Source: Okapia johnstoni (taxonomy: Eukaryota > Chordata > Mammalia > Artiodactyla > Giraffidae). From it: a stretch of DNA of 64,000 bases. A program made the position numbers and the translations under genes. Below, piece after piece: positions 1 to 34,601 of this stretch. Within the stretch, counting starts at the first letter, position 1, and each line of letters opens with the position of its first letter. Under the pieces are notes generated by a model. It had not been told where the DNA came from. It saw only the letters and a list, made by a program, of their open reading frames with translations, and did not search any database. The DNA lies in the NCBI GenBank assembly GCA_024291935.2, contig CM044306.1, positions 5,900,501 through 5,964,500 on the forward strand, read 5' to 3'.

Positions 1-330
1 GTGCAGGGGCTATGTTAACAGAGAGGAAGCTGGGGGGTATAATCCCATTTAGCAGACAAGTAAACTGAAGGAAGGAGTGGTAAATTGACCTTCTGGATCA
101 TGAGCAAATCAATAACAGAGCCTCACCCAGGGCTCAGGACTCCGAGGCGCGCTGAGTGCATTTTGCATTTTCTGAGAATCTTGCCAGATGGATATTTGTG
201 GACTTGGATAAGCGCCTTGGCAAAGATCCTACATACGTTTATCGTTACCGGTGCTTGACTAATTTAGGAGGGACCAGAGACGCTTCCAACGTGGCTTAGC
301 AGGATGGGAAGGTCACGTGCTCCAGGTTTC
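1..330. other. 5' flank of DNAI2, no gene seen
   Basis: No exon was recognised here. About 36-150 resembles a decayed MIR SINE: a tract of the form 'atcccattt...cagacaag.aaactga' followed by an 'acagagcc...' segment. In human the gene upstream of DNAI2 is TTYH2, but none of it was identified in this stretch. Confidence 0.5.
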
Positions 331-400
331 CTTCAGCGCCGCGCGGCCCCGCGTCCTGCGCCCCCCCCCTCGCCAGGGTTGCTAGGCAACGAGTAAACGC
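310..400 (+). promoter_or_regulatory. DNAI2: DNAI2 proximal promoter: E-box, RFX X-box and forkhead-like core
   Basis: A CACGTG E-box lies at 314-319. A near-palindromic X-box, GTTGCT-A-GGCAAC, lies at 378-390; both half-sites fit the RFX consensus GTNRCC-N(0-3)-RGYAAC. A GTAAAC core, the centre of forkhead sites of the FOXJ1 type, follows at 393-398. RFX factors and FOXJ1 are the known activators of motile-cilium genes, so this arrangement fits an outer-arm dynein gene. The sites are visible in the sequence; occupancy is inferred. Confidence 0.8.
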
Positions 401-475
401 CGGAGCCGTTTGAGAAGCGCTGGAGCCAGCTCCTCGACTCGAGGCTTCCCCAGGGGCAGCAGGAACCGACCGAGG
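400..475 (+). other. DNAI2: DNAI2 exon 1 (non-coding, 5' end approximate)
   Basis: GC-rich sequence just downstream of the X-box ends in a good donor, gtaag, at 476-480. Human DNAI2 has a non-coding first exon and starts translation in exon 2, so this is the likely equivalent. The transcription start is a guess; there is no TATA box at a suitable distance. Confidence 0.6.
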
Positions 476-1339
476 GTAAGGGGCGGACGCGGGGAGGATG
501 TCCGCGGCTGAAGAGAAGAGTGGACAGTGAGAGGGAGCCCCAGAGGGTGAGAAACACCGCTAGTGCAAGAAGCTCCTCGTGGGGCGTCCTTCCGGCTAGC
601 TCTGCCGGATGATGGACCCCGGGGACCAGCGCTCCTAGGGTCCCCCTTCCCATCAGTCCTCGCTGCCCTCGATGTATCCGGAGTCTCAGGACCCAGCAAG
701 TTCCAAACACCCTGCCTACTGCTTCCCTTGCGGCCAGTCCTCTCCTGATGCGATCCGTCTCCTGTTGGGGAGATGGGAGACCTTCTAAGGGGTTTACAGC
801 CCCCGGGATAGAAAATACAGCCTGGGGCTGGGGTGGTGGGCGGCGCTGCCCAGTGAAGGGGAGAGCTTTCTGATAAGAATGGAGGGAAGGGCGTTAGAGT
901 TACTGAGCCCCTCGGCAGGGGCAGGTCCTCTGCAACACTTCACCTATTCCTCAACCCCGGAGTGGGTATCCGGATGCCCTTAGGGTATTGTGCTGAGGGT
1001 CACAGGTGTGGTCAGTTCCTTCTTCAGTTTATCACAGTCTCTTGAACCACACGAGTGCATTCTTCTCCCAGCTTTCAGACCCATGTTTTCCTCTTACACC
1101 GTTAGCTTGCTGCACTTTTTCACATCAGAAGAGGAGGAGTAGGGGAGAGGCCTTTAGGGGAGCGTCCTGGCAGATTGGGGTCACATCGCACGTTCAGCAT
1201 GTGACAGAGGGAGGAGGGCCCCCGCCTCTGTGCCAGGCACTGGGGGTGGGAGTGAATAGAAGACCACAGTCTTCTAATTAGGAACCATTACTACCATGGA
1301 CTGTCATTATTAATGGTTATTCGTCATTATTAATGATTA

Positions 1340-1553
1340 TTCGTTATTGTTGTTGTTTAGTCACTAAATTGTGTCTGACTCTTTGTGACCCCGTAGACTG
1401 CAGCCCGCCAGACTCCTCTGCCCATGGGATTTTCCAGGCAAGAATACTGAAGTTGCCATTTCCTTCTCCAGGGGATCTTCCTGACCCAGGGACCGAACCC
1501 ACGTCCCCTGCATTGACAGGTGGATTCTTTACCACTGAGTCTCTAGGGAAGCC
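1340..1553 (-). mobile_element. Bov-tA SINE
   Basis: Reverse copy. The BovB-derived 'gtctgactctttgtgacc' block leads into the tRNA-derived head near 1500-1553. It lies in DNAI2 intron 1. Confidence 0.9.
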
Positions 1554-3484
1554 CAATGACTATTAGTACCACATCAAAAGAAACAAAAGACCACAGTCTT
1601 GACTCAGGGGACAGTGCTGTAGGGGGCAGAACAGGTGAACACAGGCCCACATCACCCTCCAGGTCTGGGGACCTCCTCCCACCTCTGACTGTCTTCATCC
1701 TCCACCTCTTGGAGCTCATCCCAGGTTGACCCCAGTGTGGAGCAGAGGAAGGGATTCCCAGGGAGATCAGCCTCTTTTGAAGGCGAGTGAGTCCCTTATG
1801 ACTGCAAGTTCCAGAAGGTGCACAGACAGAAGAAAGAGGGCAGGAAGTCCCTCACCCTACAGTCATTTGTCCAGCCAGACACAGCACAGAGACTGGAGGC
1901 TGCCGCAAGGACAAGAAGAAGGAGAGACCTTGCCACCTTTGTAACCCCAGAGAGTCCAGTGGGGAGGGAAGGTGATTGCCCTCCACTTGCCTGCCCGTGA
2001 AGCTCCTACACTGAGCTTCTCAGCCACCCCCCACCAGTCCCTCGTCTCTCCCTTTCTCTGAAGCCCAAGGAGGTTCTTTCCAGGAATCACTTTGCTCATT
2101 ATCTTTGCACAATGTTTTTCTGTTTGGTGAAGGTTCTGATCTGATTGCCCCAGGATGTTGGAGGCGTTTGCATACTTGGCATTCAGATCAGCCTGTCTCT
2201 AATTCCACGTGGTCTTGTGTTTGAGATGCTTGTGGGGCTGAGGTTCCCACGGGTGGGATCTCCTCCCTCAAAGTCCCAGAGGGCAGCGAGGTGGCTCCTG
2301 CCTGCCCTGGAAGCCCCCTTTGCAGACAGCCTTACTCAGGAGCTGCTTGGCGCAGCCCAGCCTGTGAGACTTGTCTCACCAGGGTGGGGAGAGACCCCCT
2401 GAGACCACCCCCCAGCTCTGACCTCACCATTCATCTTCACGCTCCACCAGCTTGTGAGAAAGAGCCTGCTCTGGGTCCTTGCATGAGCTGTCTTCCCATC
2501 ACCCAGCCGGCCTTTAAATGTCCCCTCTGTCTGCCTCCAGATAGAAAACAATGCCTCTGTTCTCACTCCTCGCTTGGCCTTGGGAAGCACCAAGAAGGAA
2601 AGCAAAGCTGTTAAAAATATGATCTGTGCTAAAGAGGCTATTTTTGTTTTCCTAGGCTTCCCTCGTGCTCTTAAGACCCCTTGTGTCCCCTAGGAGCTGG
2701 CTGTCTCATGGCAGTTGTCTCTTAACAGAAGGAGAGATAAGCAGCCTGTAGTTACCAGAGTCTGGCAGTCCTTGGGGGACGAGCGTTGGGACGTGGAGGG
2801 GTGGGGGGCGCAGGTGCAGCCCTGTTGTACTTCAGCGATGTGCTGGAGGCCAGGGAGATGCTCACTGGGTGTGCATCCTTTTTCACGAGGCTCTATCTTG
2901 TCCATGAAAAATTAACCATTAGGGTAACCTGCTGTCATTTTTGCTTCTGGCCCCATCCTCTGTTCTCCAAGCCATTGCTCCTACCCTTCCTGGGTAGACA
3001 AGTTTCCAAACCACAAGAAAGAGTGGAAAATACTGCTCCCTGCGGGTCTGATGCAGGATGAGCTGTTGTGGGGCTGAGAAGTAGGAGATTGGGAGGATGG
3101 TACCATCTTCAACAAACAACGCCTGTGGATGCAAAGTGACCTAGTAGTTAACCTTGCAGCCTCATCGCCCCCACCCCCTGTCCCAGCTGCTCCGGGGCCT
3201 GAGGCCACCCAGGCACATGCTTCTAGGCTGCCGCAGAGCTCTTGGCCCTACATCTCAGGGGACACAGCCTGGACACACCCGTCTGGTTCCTTGAAGCCCT
3301 GGAGTTGGGGGAGGAAGGACAGACACATATCTGGTCCTAACAGTCATCTGGGATGACGGTACAAATGTCTAAGCCTCGTCTCAGAGATGTAGATGAATGT
3401 TTACAGGAGGGGGGCTGGGAATCTCTCTGTGTTTTGAAGGGACATTCCAGATTTGAGAAGCGTTGGTTATGAGATTAAGAGCCC

Positions 3485-3632
3485 TCACTTTAAATTGGTG
3501 GTTCTCGTCCTTGGCTGCATGCTGAGAGATTATGATTTAGTTAGTCTGCAGTTCAGCCTGCACATGTGGTTTTTACAGAGCCCTCCAGGTGTTTCTAAGT
3601 GTGTAGCCAAGGTTGAGAATCACTACTGTATT
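3485..3632. mobile_element. MER5A-like hAT DNA transposon remnant
   Basis: The end 'tggttctcgtccttggctgc' at about 3500 is mirrored by 'gtagccaaggttgagaatca' at about 3604, the terminal inverted repeats of MER5A. A second MER5A-like piece may lie at 3350-3470. Confidence 0.7.
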
Positions 3633-3730
3633 TTGGTTTGTTTGTTTTGGCTGTGGGATCTCAGATCAGGGATTGACCCTGCACCCCCTGCTGTGATCCA
3701 TTTTGAGTCATCTTTTTGTGTGGCATGAGG
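3630..3730 (-). mobile_element. tRNA-derived artiodactyl SINE (CHR/SINE2 type), fragment
   Basis: Reverse 'gctgtgggatctcagatcag' block of the SINE tail and body, decayed, directly after the MER5A remnant. Confidence 0.65.
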
Positions 3731-3789
3731 CAGGAACCTGGGGTCATTCTTTTGCCTGTGAATGTACAGCATCATTTGCTTAAAAGACC

Positions 3790-3945
3790 ACTCTCTCCTC
3801 ATTGTGTTGTCTTAGCACCTTCATTGAAGATCAATTGACCATAGATATAAAGGTTTATTTCTGAGCTCTCTGTTCCGTTCCATTGATCTATGTGTCTTTC
3901 CTTATGCCAGCATATCATTCTGTCTTGACTATTCACAGTTTTTAT
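3790..3945 (-). mobile_element. L1 LINE fragment
   Basis: The block around 'gaagatcaattgaccataga' and 'ccattgatctatgtgtcttt' is the familiar antisense L1 ORF2/3' text. Confidence 0.75.
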
Positions 3946-3999
3946 TTTTTTTAAAATGTGGACCATTTTTAAAGTCTTTATTGAATGTGTTACACTATT

Positions 4000-4121
4000 G
4001 CTTGTTTTGTGTTTTGGGTTTTTGGCCTGTGGGATCTTAGCTTCCCGACCAGGGATCAAACCCACACCCCCTGCAGTGGAAGGCGAAGTCTTAACCACTG
4101 GTCCACCTATAGGAAGTCCCT
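4000..4121 (-). mobile_element. tRNA-derived SINE (CHR type)
   Basis: Reverse copy with 'gggatcttagcttcccgacc' and B-box-like 'gggatcaaaccc', ending at 'ggaagtccc'. Confidence 0.85.
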
Positions 4122-4570
4122 ATTCATGGTTTTAACAAATGTTTTCTGACAAAATAAGTGAAATCATTGTCAGGTCCAGTGTGTGGCAGGGAATTTAGTT
4201 CAACATAATCACCATCAATATTTCTTCCTTGCCTCTGGATAATCATATTACCTCAGCAAAAACTGTATCATTTGGTGAGTTAGAGCTTTGGAGTCAGGTA
4301 GACCACTTGTTGGCTGTGTGGTCCTGGGCAAGGCATCCTGGGTACCTGTGAATATCAGATCCCTCCAAAGTGGATTGGTGATCTTATTGTCCGCTTTAGA
4401 GGGCAACTGTAAGAACTGAACAAGATGACGCTTAGCCTGTAGTCATCACTCCAGAGATTATTTCTTCAAATGCAGCATCTGGACAAATCCCTTAGGAGCC
4501 TTCCTGCCACAAGCAGAGAGGAAACACGGAGCCGCCCCCAGTGGTGGGGCTCCTGGGGAGCAGGAGGTAG

Positions 4571-29579
<25,009 letters not shown>

Positions 29580-29701
29580 CCGGAGCCCAGCTCTCACGCA
29601 CGCCTGTATCCCATCTCTGGGCACCGCCCTGGTGTTACCGCCTTCCTTAAAGGGGATGGGAGGGGCAAAGGAACTCTAACCCAGCCCCCCACGCCCTACA
29701 G

Positions 29702-29766
29702 ACCCCCGGAACCCACTGACTCCCCGAGACCCCTCAGAGGGAGGGAAGGGACAGGTTCATCCCTGA
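29702..29766 (+). CDS. DNAI2: Possible DNAI2 exon 14 (alternative C-terminal end)
   Basis: The acceptor ccctacag ends at 29701. If exon 13 is cut at 29568, the joined frame reads D-PRNPLTPRDPSEGG and stops at 29764-29766, giving a 634-residue product. Human DNAI2 has 14 exons, so an exon is expected about here. It could also be only 3' UTR. Confidence 0.4.
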
Positions 29767-30116
29767 GCTGGTCCCCAGCCCACCTCAGCCAGCTCCCCCA
29801 GCCCCACCATCCCCATGGGTTCAGCTTCTCGAGGGCTGTCCCGACAAGCATCTCCCTTCACAAGCTTGCAGAGCCTCACCCGGGCTTGCCACCATCGGGC
29901 CTCAGGAAGGCCTGTGGGTGGGGAAGGGGATCTCTCATTCTCCTCTACTGAACCTCCCCACCCACATACGGCTGGGGAACGCAGAGACTGTCCACTTGTA
30001 AGTTGTCTTTCCAAGCAACTTCCCTGGGAGGTGTTTATGTCCAAAAGGGTGAGAGACGACGGATGAAACAAGCCAGGTGAACACAGCGAGCTTTCTGCTA
30101 TCTCCCTTCTCGTAAA

Positions 30117-30122
30117 ATTAAA
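30117..30122 (+). terminator. DNAI2: Candidate DNAI2 poly(A) signal (ATTAAA)
   Basis: ATTAAA, the commonest variant poly(A) hexamer, lies about 350-540 bases after the candidate stop codons. It sits in an A/T-rich stretch, so chance is a real alternative. I saw no AATAAA between 29580 and 30117. Confidence 0.3.
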
Positions 30123-31026
30123 TTATTAATAATAATAATGACAGTACTAAAGGTTAGTGCTTATTATGCCTCCTGTACTCAGAGCTTTTCAAGTTATCTC
30201 TGTCCTTCTTTTGATAAAGTCGCTGGAAGTTTTCTGCTCTGGTTATTCCTCCTCAGCAGAGGGAGAAACGGGTTCTGGGAGACAGGTGGGCATGTGCCAG
30301 GTGACAGGGCTCCTGAGGGTCGGTGCAGGGACGGGAGCCCGGGCAGCTCACCGTGAGCCTGCGCAGCAGGTGAGCACAGGCTGGGTGCTGTGCAAGGTCC
30401 TCTGGGGCTGCAGCATGGGTGGTGGGCTGCCCTGAAACCACGGCAAAACAGAGTGTTCAGCAACCAGAAACAGTAGGACCAGAGAGCAATTCAGAAGCCG
30501 GCATGCACCAGGCGAAGTCCCGGACCACTGTGCAGTCTGCGGGTGTCGGAAGTGCCTTTTTAAAGACCACCTGTGTTAAAAATCTCACTGGGGAAGGAGC
30601 CAGGGTCAGCCACTCCTTGTGCCCAAAGAGGAAAAAAAAAAATCCAGTTGCCATGATAAAACAGTCATCAAGGGGCACCTGGACTGAGCACTTGATCTTT
30701 GCAATAGCCCCAGAAGGGGTGATATTACCACCTCCAATCCCTGAGTCACTGCGTGCCTGCCAAGCAAGACCCCGAGGGAGGGGGCTGCCCGAGTCTCGTG
30801 GGAGCAAGTGGCACAGCGGGGTCCCCAGAGCTGATGCCCTTACGCACCCCATTCCGCAGTCTCCCAGGAGGAGGAAGGGGCCAGCCCGCCTGTATCCAGG
30901 GAGGGGCCGCTGGCACATCCCACATCCTGCTTTGTGGGGTCTCCTGTGGTGGGCCCCTCACTGCAGGAGGACACAGGGAGCCCCAGAACTGCCTGACCAA
31001 GATCAGTAGTTTCAGCGGCGGGGCAA

Positions 31027-31500
31027 GGGGGTGATTTTGCCTTCAGTAGGACACTTGGCAATGTCTGGGGGCATTTTGATTTTTTTTAATTAATTGATTA
31101 ATTTTGGGCTGCTCTGGGTCTTGGTGGCTGCGCACAGGCTTTCTCCAGGTGCCAAGAGCAGGGCCTCCTCTCTAGCTGCAGTGCTTAGGCTTCTCATTGC
31201 AGTGACTTCTCTCGTCGAGGAGCACAGCCGCTGGGCACGCGGGCTCAGTGGTTGGTGGCGCCCGGGCTCAGTTGCTTCTCAGCATGTGAAATCTTCCCGG
31301 GACAGGGGTCAGACCCGTGACCCCTAACCACAGGACCACCAGGGAAGTCCTGGCGACATTTCAGATTGATATAACTGGTCGGAGGGCGCTACTGGCATCC
31401 CCTGGATAGAAGCCATGGATGCTGCTAAATATCCGAGGGTGCACAAGACAGTCAACACCACAGTGAATTATCCCGCCCGAGATGTCCCAGGGAGACCAAC
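31027..31500 (+). mobile_element. MER20 DNA transposon remnant split by a SINE
   Basis: MER20-like text occurs in two halves: 31027-31079 ('acacttggcaatgtctgggg') and 31351-31500 ('gctactggcatcccctggat', 'atggatgctgctaaatatcc'). Confidence 0.75.
31080..31350 (-). mobile_element. tRNA-derived SINE (long form) nested in MER20
   Basis: Reverse copy, from the T-run at 31080 to 'accaccagggaagtcc' at 31350, younger than the MER20 it splits. Confidence 0.87.
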
Positions 31501-32059
31501 ACAGTTAAGGTCCCCCGCACCCCGGGTCCATGCACACTGGGGGGAGAGTCTGCTTCCTCCTGGGCCTGTGTTCCTCTCTGCCGACCTGATCGATTACGAT
31601 GCCGCTGACCAACGACACACAGCTGCCACTGTAACAGCCCTGGGTCCTATGGAGGAATCACGGCCCCACATTCCCTTCTGCGGGGCAACTGGGTTCTGTG
31701 GGCCCTAGGGCAGGACTCTGAAGAAGGATCTCCTTGCCTTTTGTTAGAAACCAAGTGCTCCCCCAGGGTCCAGAGGCCCCTGAGACGGTACTGGCCCCAG
31801 GGGAGGCAAAGGGGGGCTGCTAGGAACCCACTTAGGGCTGTTCTCTGTCTCCCAGAAACAGAGGCCTGCTTCTGTTTCCAGGTCAGAGCATAGCTTTGAG
31901 AAGTGGGAGAGATGGCAGGCAGGGGGCCCAGGAGGCTCTCACGCTGTCCAGGTGAGAAGAAGTAAAAGCTGGAGCCCAGGGCGTGCGGCCAGGAGATGAG
32001 GAGGAGGAGACGCACTTGCTGAAGTAGAACCGCCAGGATCAGAGTAGAGTTAGGGTTAG

Positions 32060-32152
32060 GATTCGGTGCTTCCACTGCCAAGGGCCGAGGCTTGATTCCT
32101 GGTTGGGAACTAAGATCCCGCGTGCCACATGGTGTAGTCGAAAGAAAAAGAG
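32060..32152 (+). mobile_element. tRNA-derived SINE, 5'-truncated
   Basis: 'ggtgcttccactgccaaggg' to 'gtgccacatggtgtagtcga' plus an A-rich tail. The head is missing. Confidence 0.75.
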
Positions 32153-32157
32153 AAGAG

Positions 32158-32458
32158 GACTTCCCTGGTTGTAGAGTGGATAAGAATCTGCCTGCCAATG
32201 CAGGGGACACGGGTTCTATCCCTGGTCCGGGAAGATCCCACATGCTGTGGAGCAACTAAGCCCAGGCATCACAACTACTGAGCCTGTGTCTAGAGCCCGG
32301 GAGCCGCAACTCCTGGAGCCCCTGCGCCTGGCGTCTGTGTCCCTCAACAAGAGAAGAAGCCTGAGCAACGCAACGAAGGATGTCCCCCACTCGAAGCAAC
32401 GAGAGAGAACCCGCGCAAAGCAATGAAGACCAAGCACAGCCAAACATAAATACATTTA
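32158..32458 (+). mobile_element. tRNA-derived SINE, long form (ART2-like)
   Basis: Forward copy inserted right after the truncated one, 'ggacttccctggttgtagag' to 'gcacagccaaacataaatac'. Confidence 0.88.
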
Positions 32459-32859
32459 AAAATATATGTTTAAGTAAAGAAAAAAGATGAATGGAGAGGA
32501 TGAGAGGAAAGGGGAAATCAAAGACGACTTAGAGGTGCAGGGCTCTCGGGGACGGCGGTGTTGCTGACAGAAACACCAGAGAGAAACGGGGAATGTCTGA
32601 GAACAGAGGACTTTGTGATGAGTCAGGATGCAAGTAAGATGCGCTGGGACTGCCTGCTTAGAAGCTCCTCTTATTTTGACCGCCATGGGCCATCCTGGGT
32701 GGGATTTATGCATGAGGAGGAACAGAAAAGAGAGAAAAATCACTACAGTGTAATTAATTAGAGGCCTCTTGTACTGATCCAAACAGATACAACTCAAGGG
32801 GTCTGAAATGCAAGCCTAGAGGGTGTTTTGCTTTTTTCTTTCAACAAATTTTGGATCTT

Positions 32860-32964
32860 CCTTTTTTTCACCCTCGCCACGCTCTTTGTTCCCCAACCAG
32901 GGATTGAACCTGGCCCTCAGGAATGAAATCACAGAGTCCTAGCCACTGGACCACCAGGGAATTC
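32860..32964 (-). mobile_element. tRNA-derived SINE (CHR type)
   Basis: Reverse copy with 'aaccagggattgaacctggc' and 'ggaccaccagggaattcc'. Confidence 0.83.
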
Positions 32965-33692
32965 CCTGGAAAGTGTTCTCATCCAGATGACCCATCTTCA
33001 GACGTACCTGCTTCTCAGTGCCGCTTGCCCACTTGCAAACCGGCCACCTTCTGCACACAGTCCCGGGAGCAGCCTGGGCCAGAGAATGGGACGAAACCTT
33101 GGGAGCCCCTGCAGGAGTGTTTGGTTCCCACCAGGCTATCCTTGGTTTATCTGTTTATCAAATCCAAGGCCACGGGCAGGTTCCTGACACTGTTTATTAA
33201 TAACTGTACCTAACACAAGCTCCTCAGGGGCAGCCAGGGAAGCCAGTCCCAGAGCACAGGCTGGCATCATGCTCTGGATGTGTGCCAAGCTGTCTGAGAC
33301 AGTCCCGGGGGGATGAGCAGCTCTTCCTTACTCACCTCCTTAAAGGGGGCATGAACCTCACTGGACGCCCCTCACCTAGTCATTGCTGGGGGGAGGGCTG
33401 CCAGGCTCAACTCCAGGAGAAGACAAGAAACACGGGGGCTTCTTCCATCAGAAGTGGGTGGAGCTCCACCATCACCCAGGAAACCTGGGCCCAGAGGGGA
33501 CAGGAAACCCTGGCTCCAGGTGGTTCAGCAGGTGGGATGAGAGGTGGGACCAGAACCTTGTTTTCCCGGGGCCTCCTGAGGCCAGGAATCTTTCCACTGT
33601 GCTCCCTGCAGCTGTAATCGCTGTTGTTCCCACCAAGGATGGGGACGACAGCGTCTGACCTACACTGTCCTGCACAGTATGGTGGCTCTTGG

Positions 33693-33885
33693 GCTTTCCT
33701 GGTGGCTCAGCAGTAAAGACTCTGCCTGCAATGCAGGAGATGCGGGTAGACACAGGTTCGATCCCTGGGTCGGGAAGATCTCCAGTATTTTTTGCCTGAA
33801 AAATTCCAGGGACAAAGGAGCCTGGCAGGCTACAGTCCATGGGGTGGTGAAAGAGTCCGACAGGACTTGGCGACTCAACAACAAC
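33693..33885 (+). mobile_element. Bov-tA SINE
   Basis: Forward copy about 200 bases upstream of the KIF19 CpG island, with an internal deletion ('ggaagatctccagtattttt'). Confidence 0.9.
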
Positions 33886-34089
33886 ACTGGGTCTTATACC
33901 AAGCAGGGAGCCAGAAGGCACACAGACCCACCCACCTTGGCCTAGACGCTGGGTTTACCCACCAGGTCCTGTTAGTTAACGGGTTCTTCTGTGACAGCCC
34001 AAGTGATACAGGCTTTCCCCTGCACGTGCGCGGGTGGGAGCCCAGGCATCCTCCTCACCGGCTCGTCACTGGACACGAGCCTCAGCCAC

Positions 34090-34570
34090 AGTGCCCGCAG
34101 CGCCCATGGAAACATGAGTCTGCCCGCCGCCGCCCGGGAGACGCTGAGAGTCGGACGGACGGACCGGCAGGCGGACGGGACAGCGGATGCGCGTGGCCCC
34201 GGGCAGGCGGAAGGCAGGGAGCGCGGCCGCCCACCGAGCCCCGCGGCCGGTCGGGCGCCCACGGGGCGGACGCAGAGCCGCGCCGAGGGCCCGGAGGTCG
34301 CACAGGCCGACGCTCGCCGGGAAAGCGGCGCAGGCTCGGCGGCCCCCGGGCGGAGGCGGCCACCTCCCGGTCGCAGCACGAGGGGGGCGGGTCGCCGTCG
34401 GGGCCCGCCCCCGGCCCCGCCCGCCCCGGTCCGCGCCCTCGGCCGCGCGCGCCTTGTTGGTCCCGGGTTGTCAAGCAGCGGCCGCGCGGGCCCCGGCGGC
34501 GGTGGGCGTGCGGCTCGGCCATGCCCGCGATCTCGGCCTGAGCCCTTCCGCCCGCCGCAGGCATGAAGGA
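34090..34570. promoter_or_regulatory. KIF19: CpG island at KIF19 exon 1
   Basis: This tract is very rich in G+C and CpG and covers the start of KIF19. GC boxes of the SP1 type are visible at 34384-34391 (GGGGCGGG) and on the opposite strand at 34404-34412 and 34414-34428. There is no TATA box, which suits a dispersed CpG-island promoter. The transcription start cannot be placed from sequence. Confidence 0.85.
34521..34541 (+). other. Possible upstream ORF before KIF19
   Basis: ATG at 34521 in a fair context (G at -3) opens six codons (MPAISA), closed by TGA at 34539-34541, 21 bases before the KIF19 start. It matters only if the transcript begins upstream of it. Confidence 0.4.
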
Positions 34571-34601
34571 CAGCGGGGACTCCAAGGACCAGCAACTCAT
34601 G
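34563..34601 (+). CDS. KIF19: KIF19 exon 1, coding part
   Basis: ATG at 34563 opens [13 protein letters not shown], identical to the human start, with donor gtgaga at 34602. The bases just before (ccgccgcag at 34552-34560) look like a splice acceptor, so a 5' UTR intron is possible. A CpG-island first exon is the simpler reading. Confidence 0.93.

Larger units (their letters stand above)
29767..34090. other. DNAI2-KIF19 3' flank and intergenic region
   Basis: No coding gene was recognised. The region holds the candidate poly(A) signal, MIR-like pieces (about 30130-30370 and 30675-30750), a MER20 split by a SINE (31027-31500), two adjacent tRNA-derived SINEs (32060-32458), another at 32860-32964 and a Bov-tA at 33693-33885. 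Confidence 0.6.

Noticed and set aside
34453..34475. X-box-like text around 'ttgttgg...ggttgtcaag' in the KIF19 island
   Set aside because: The half-sites do not pair in the right orientation or spacing for RFX.
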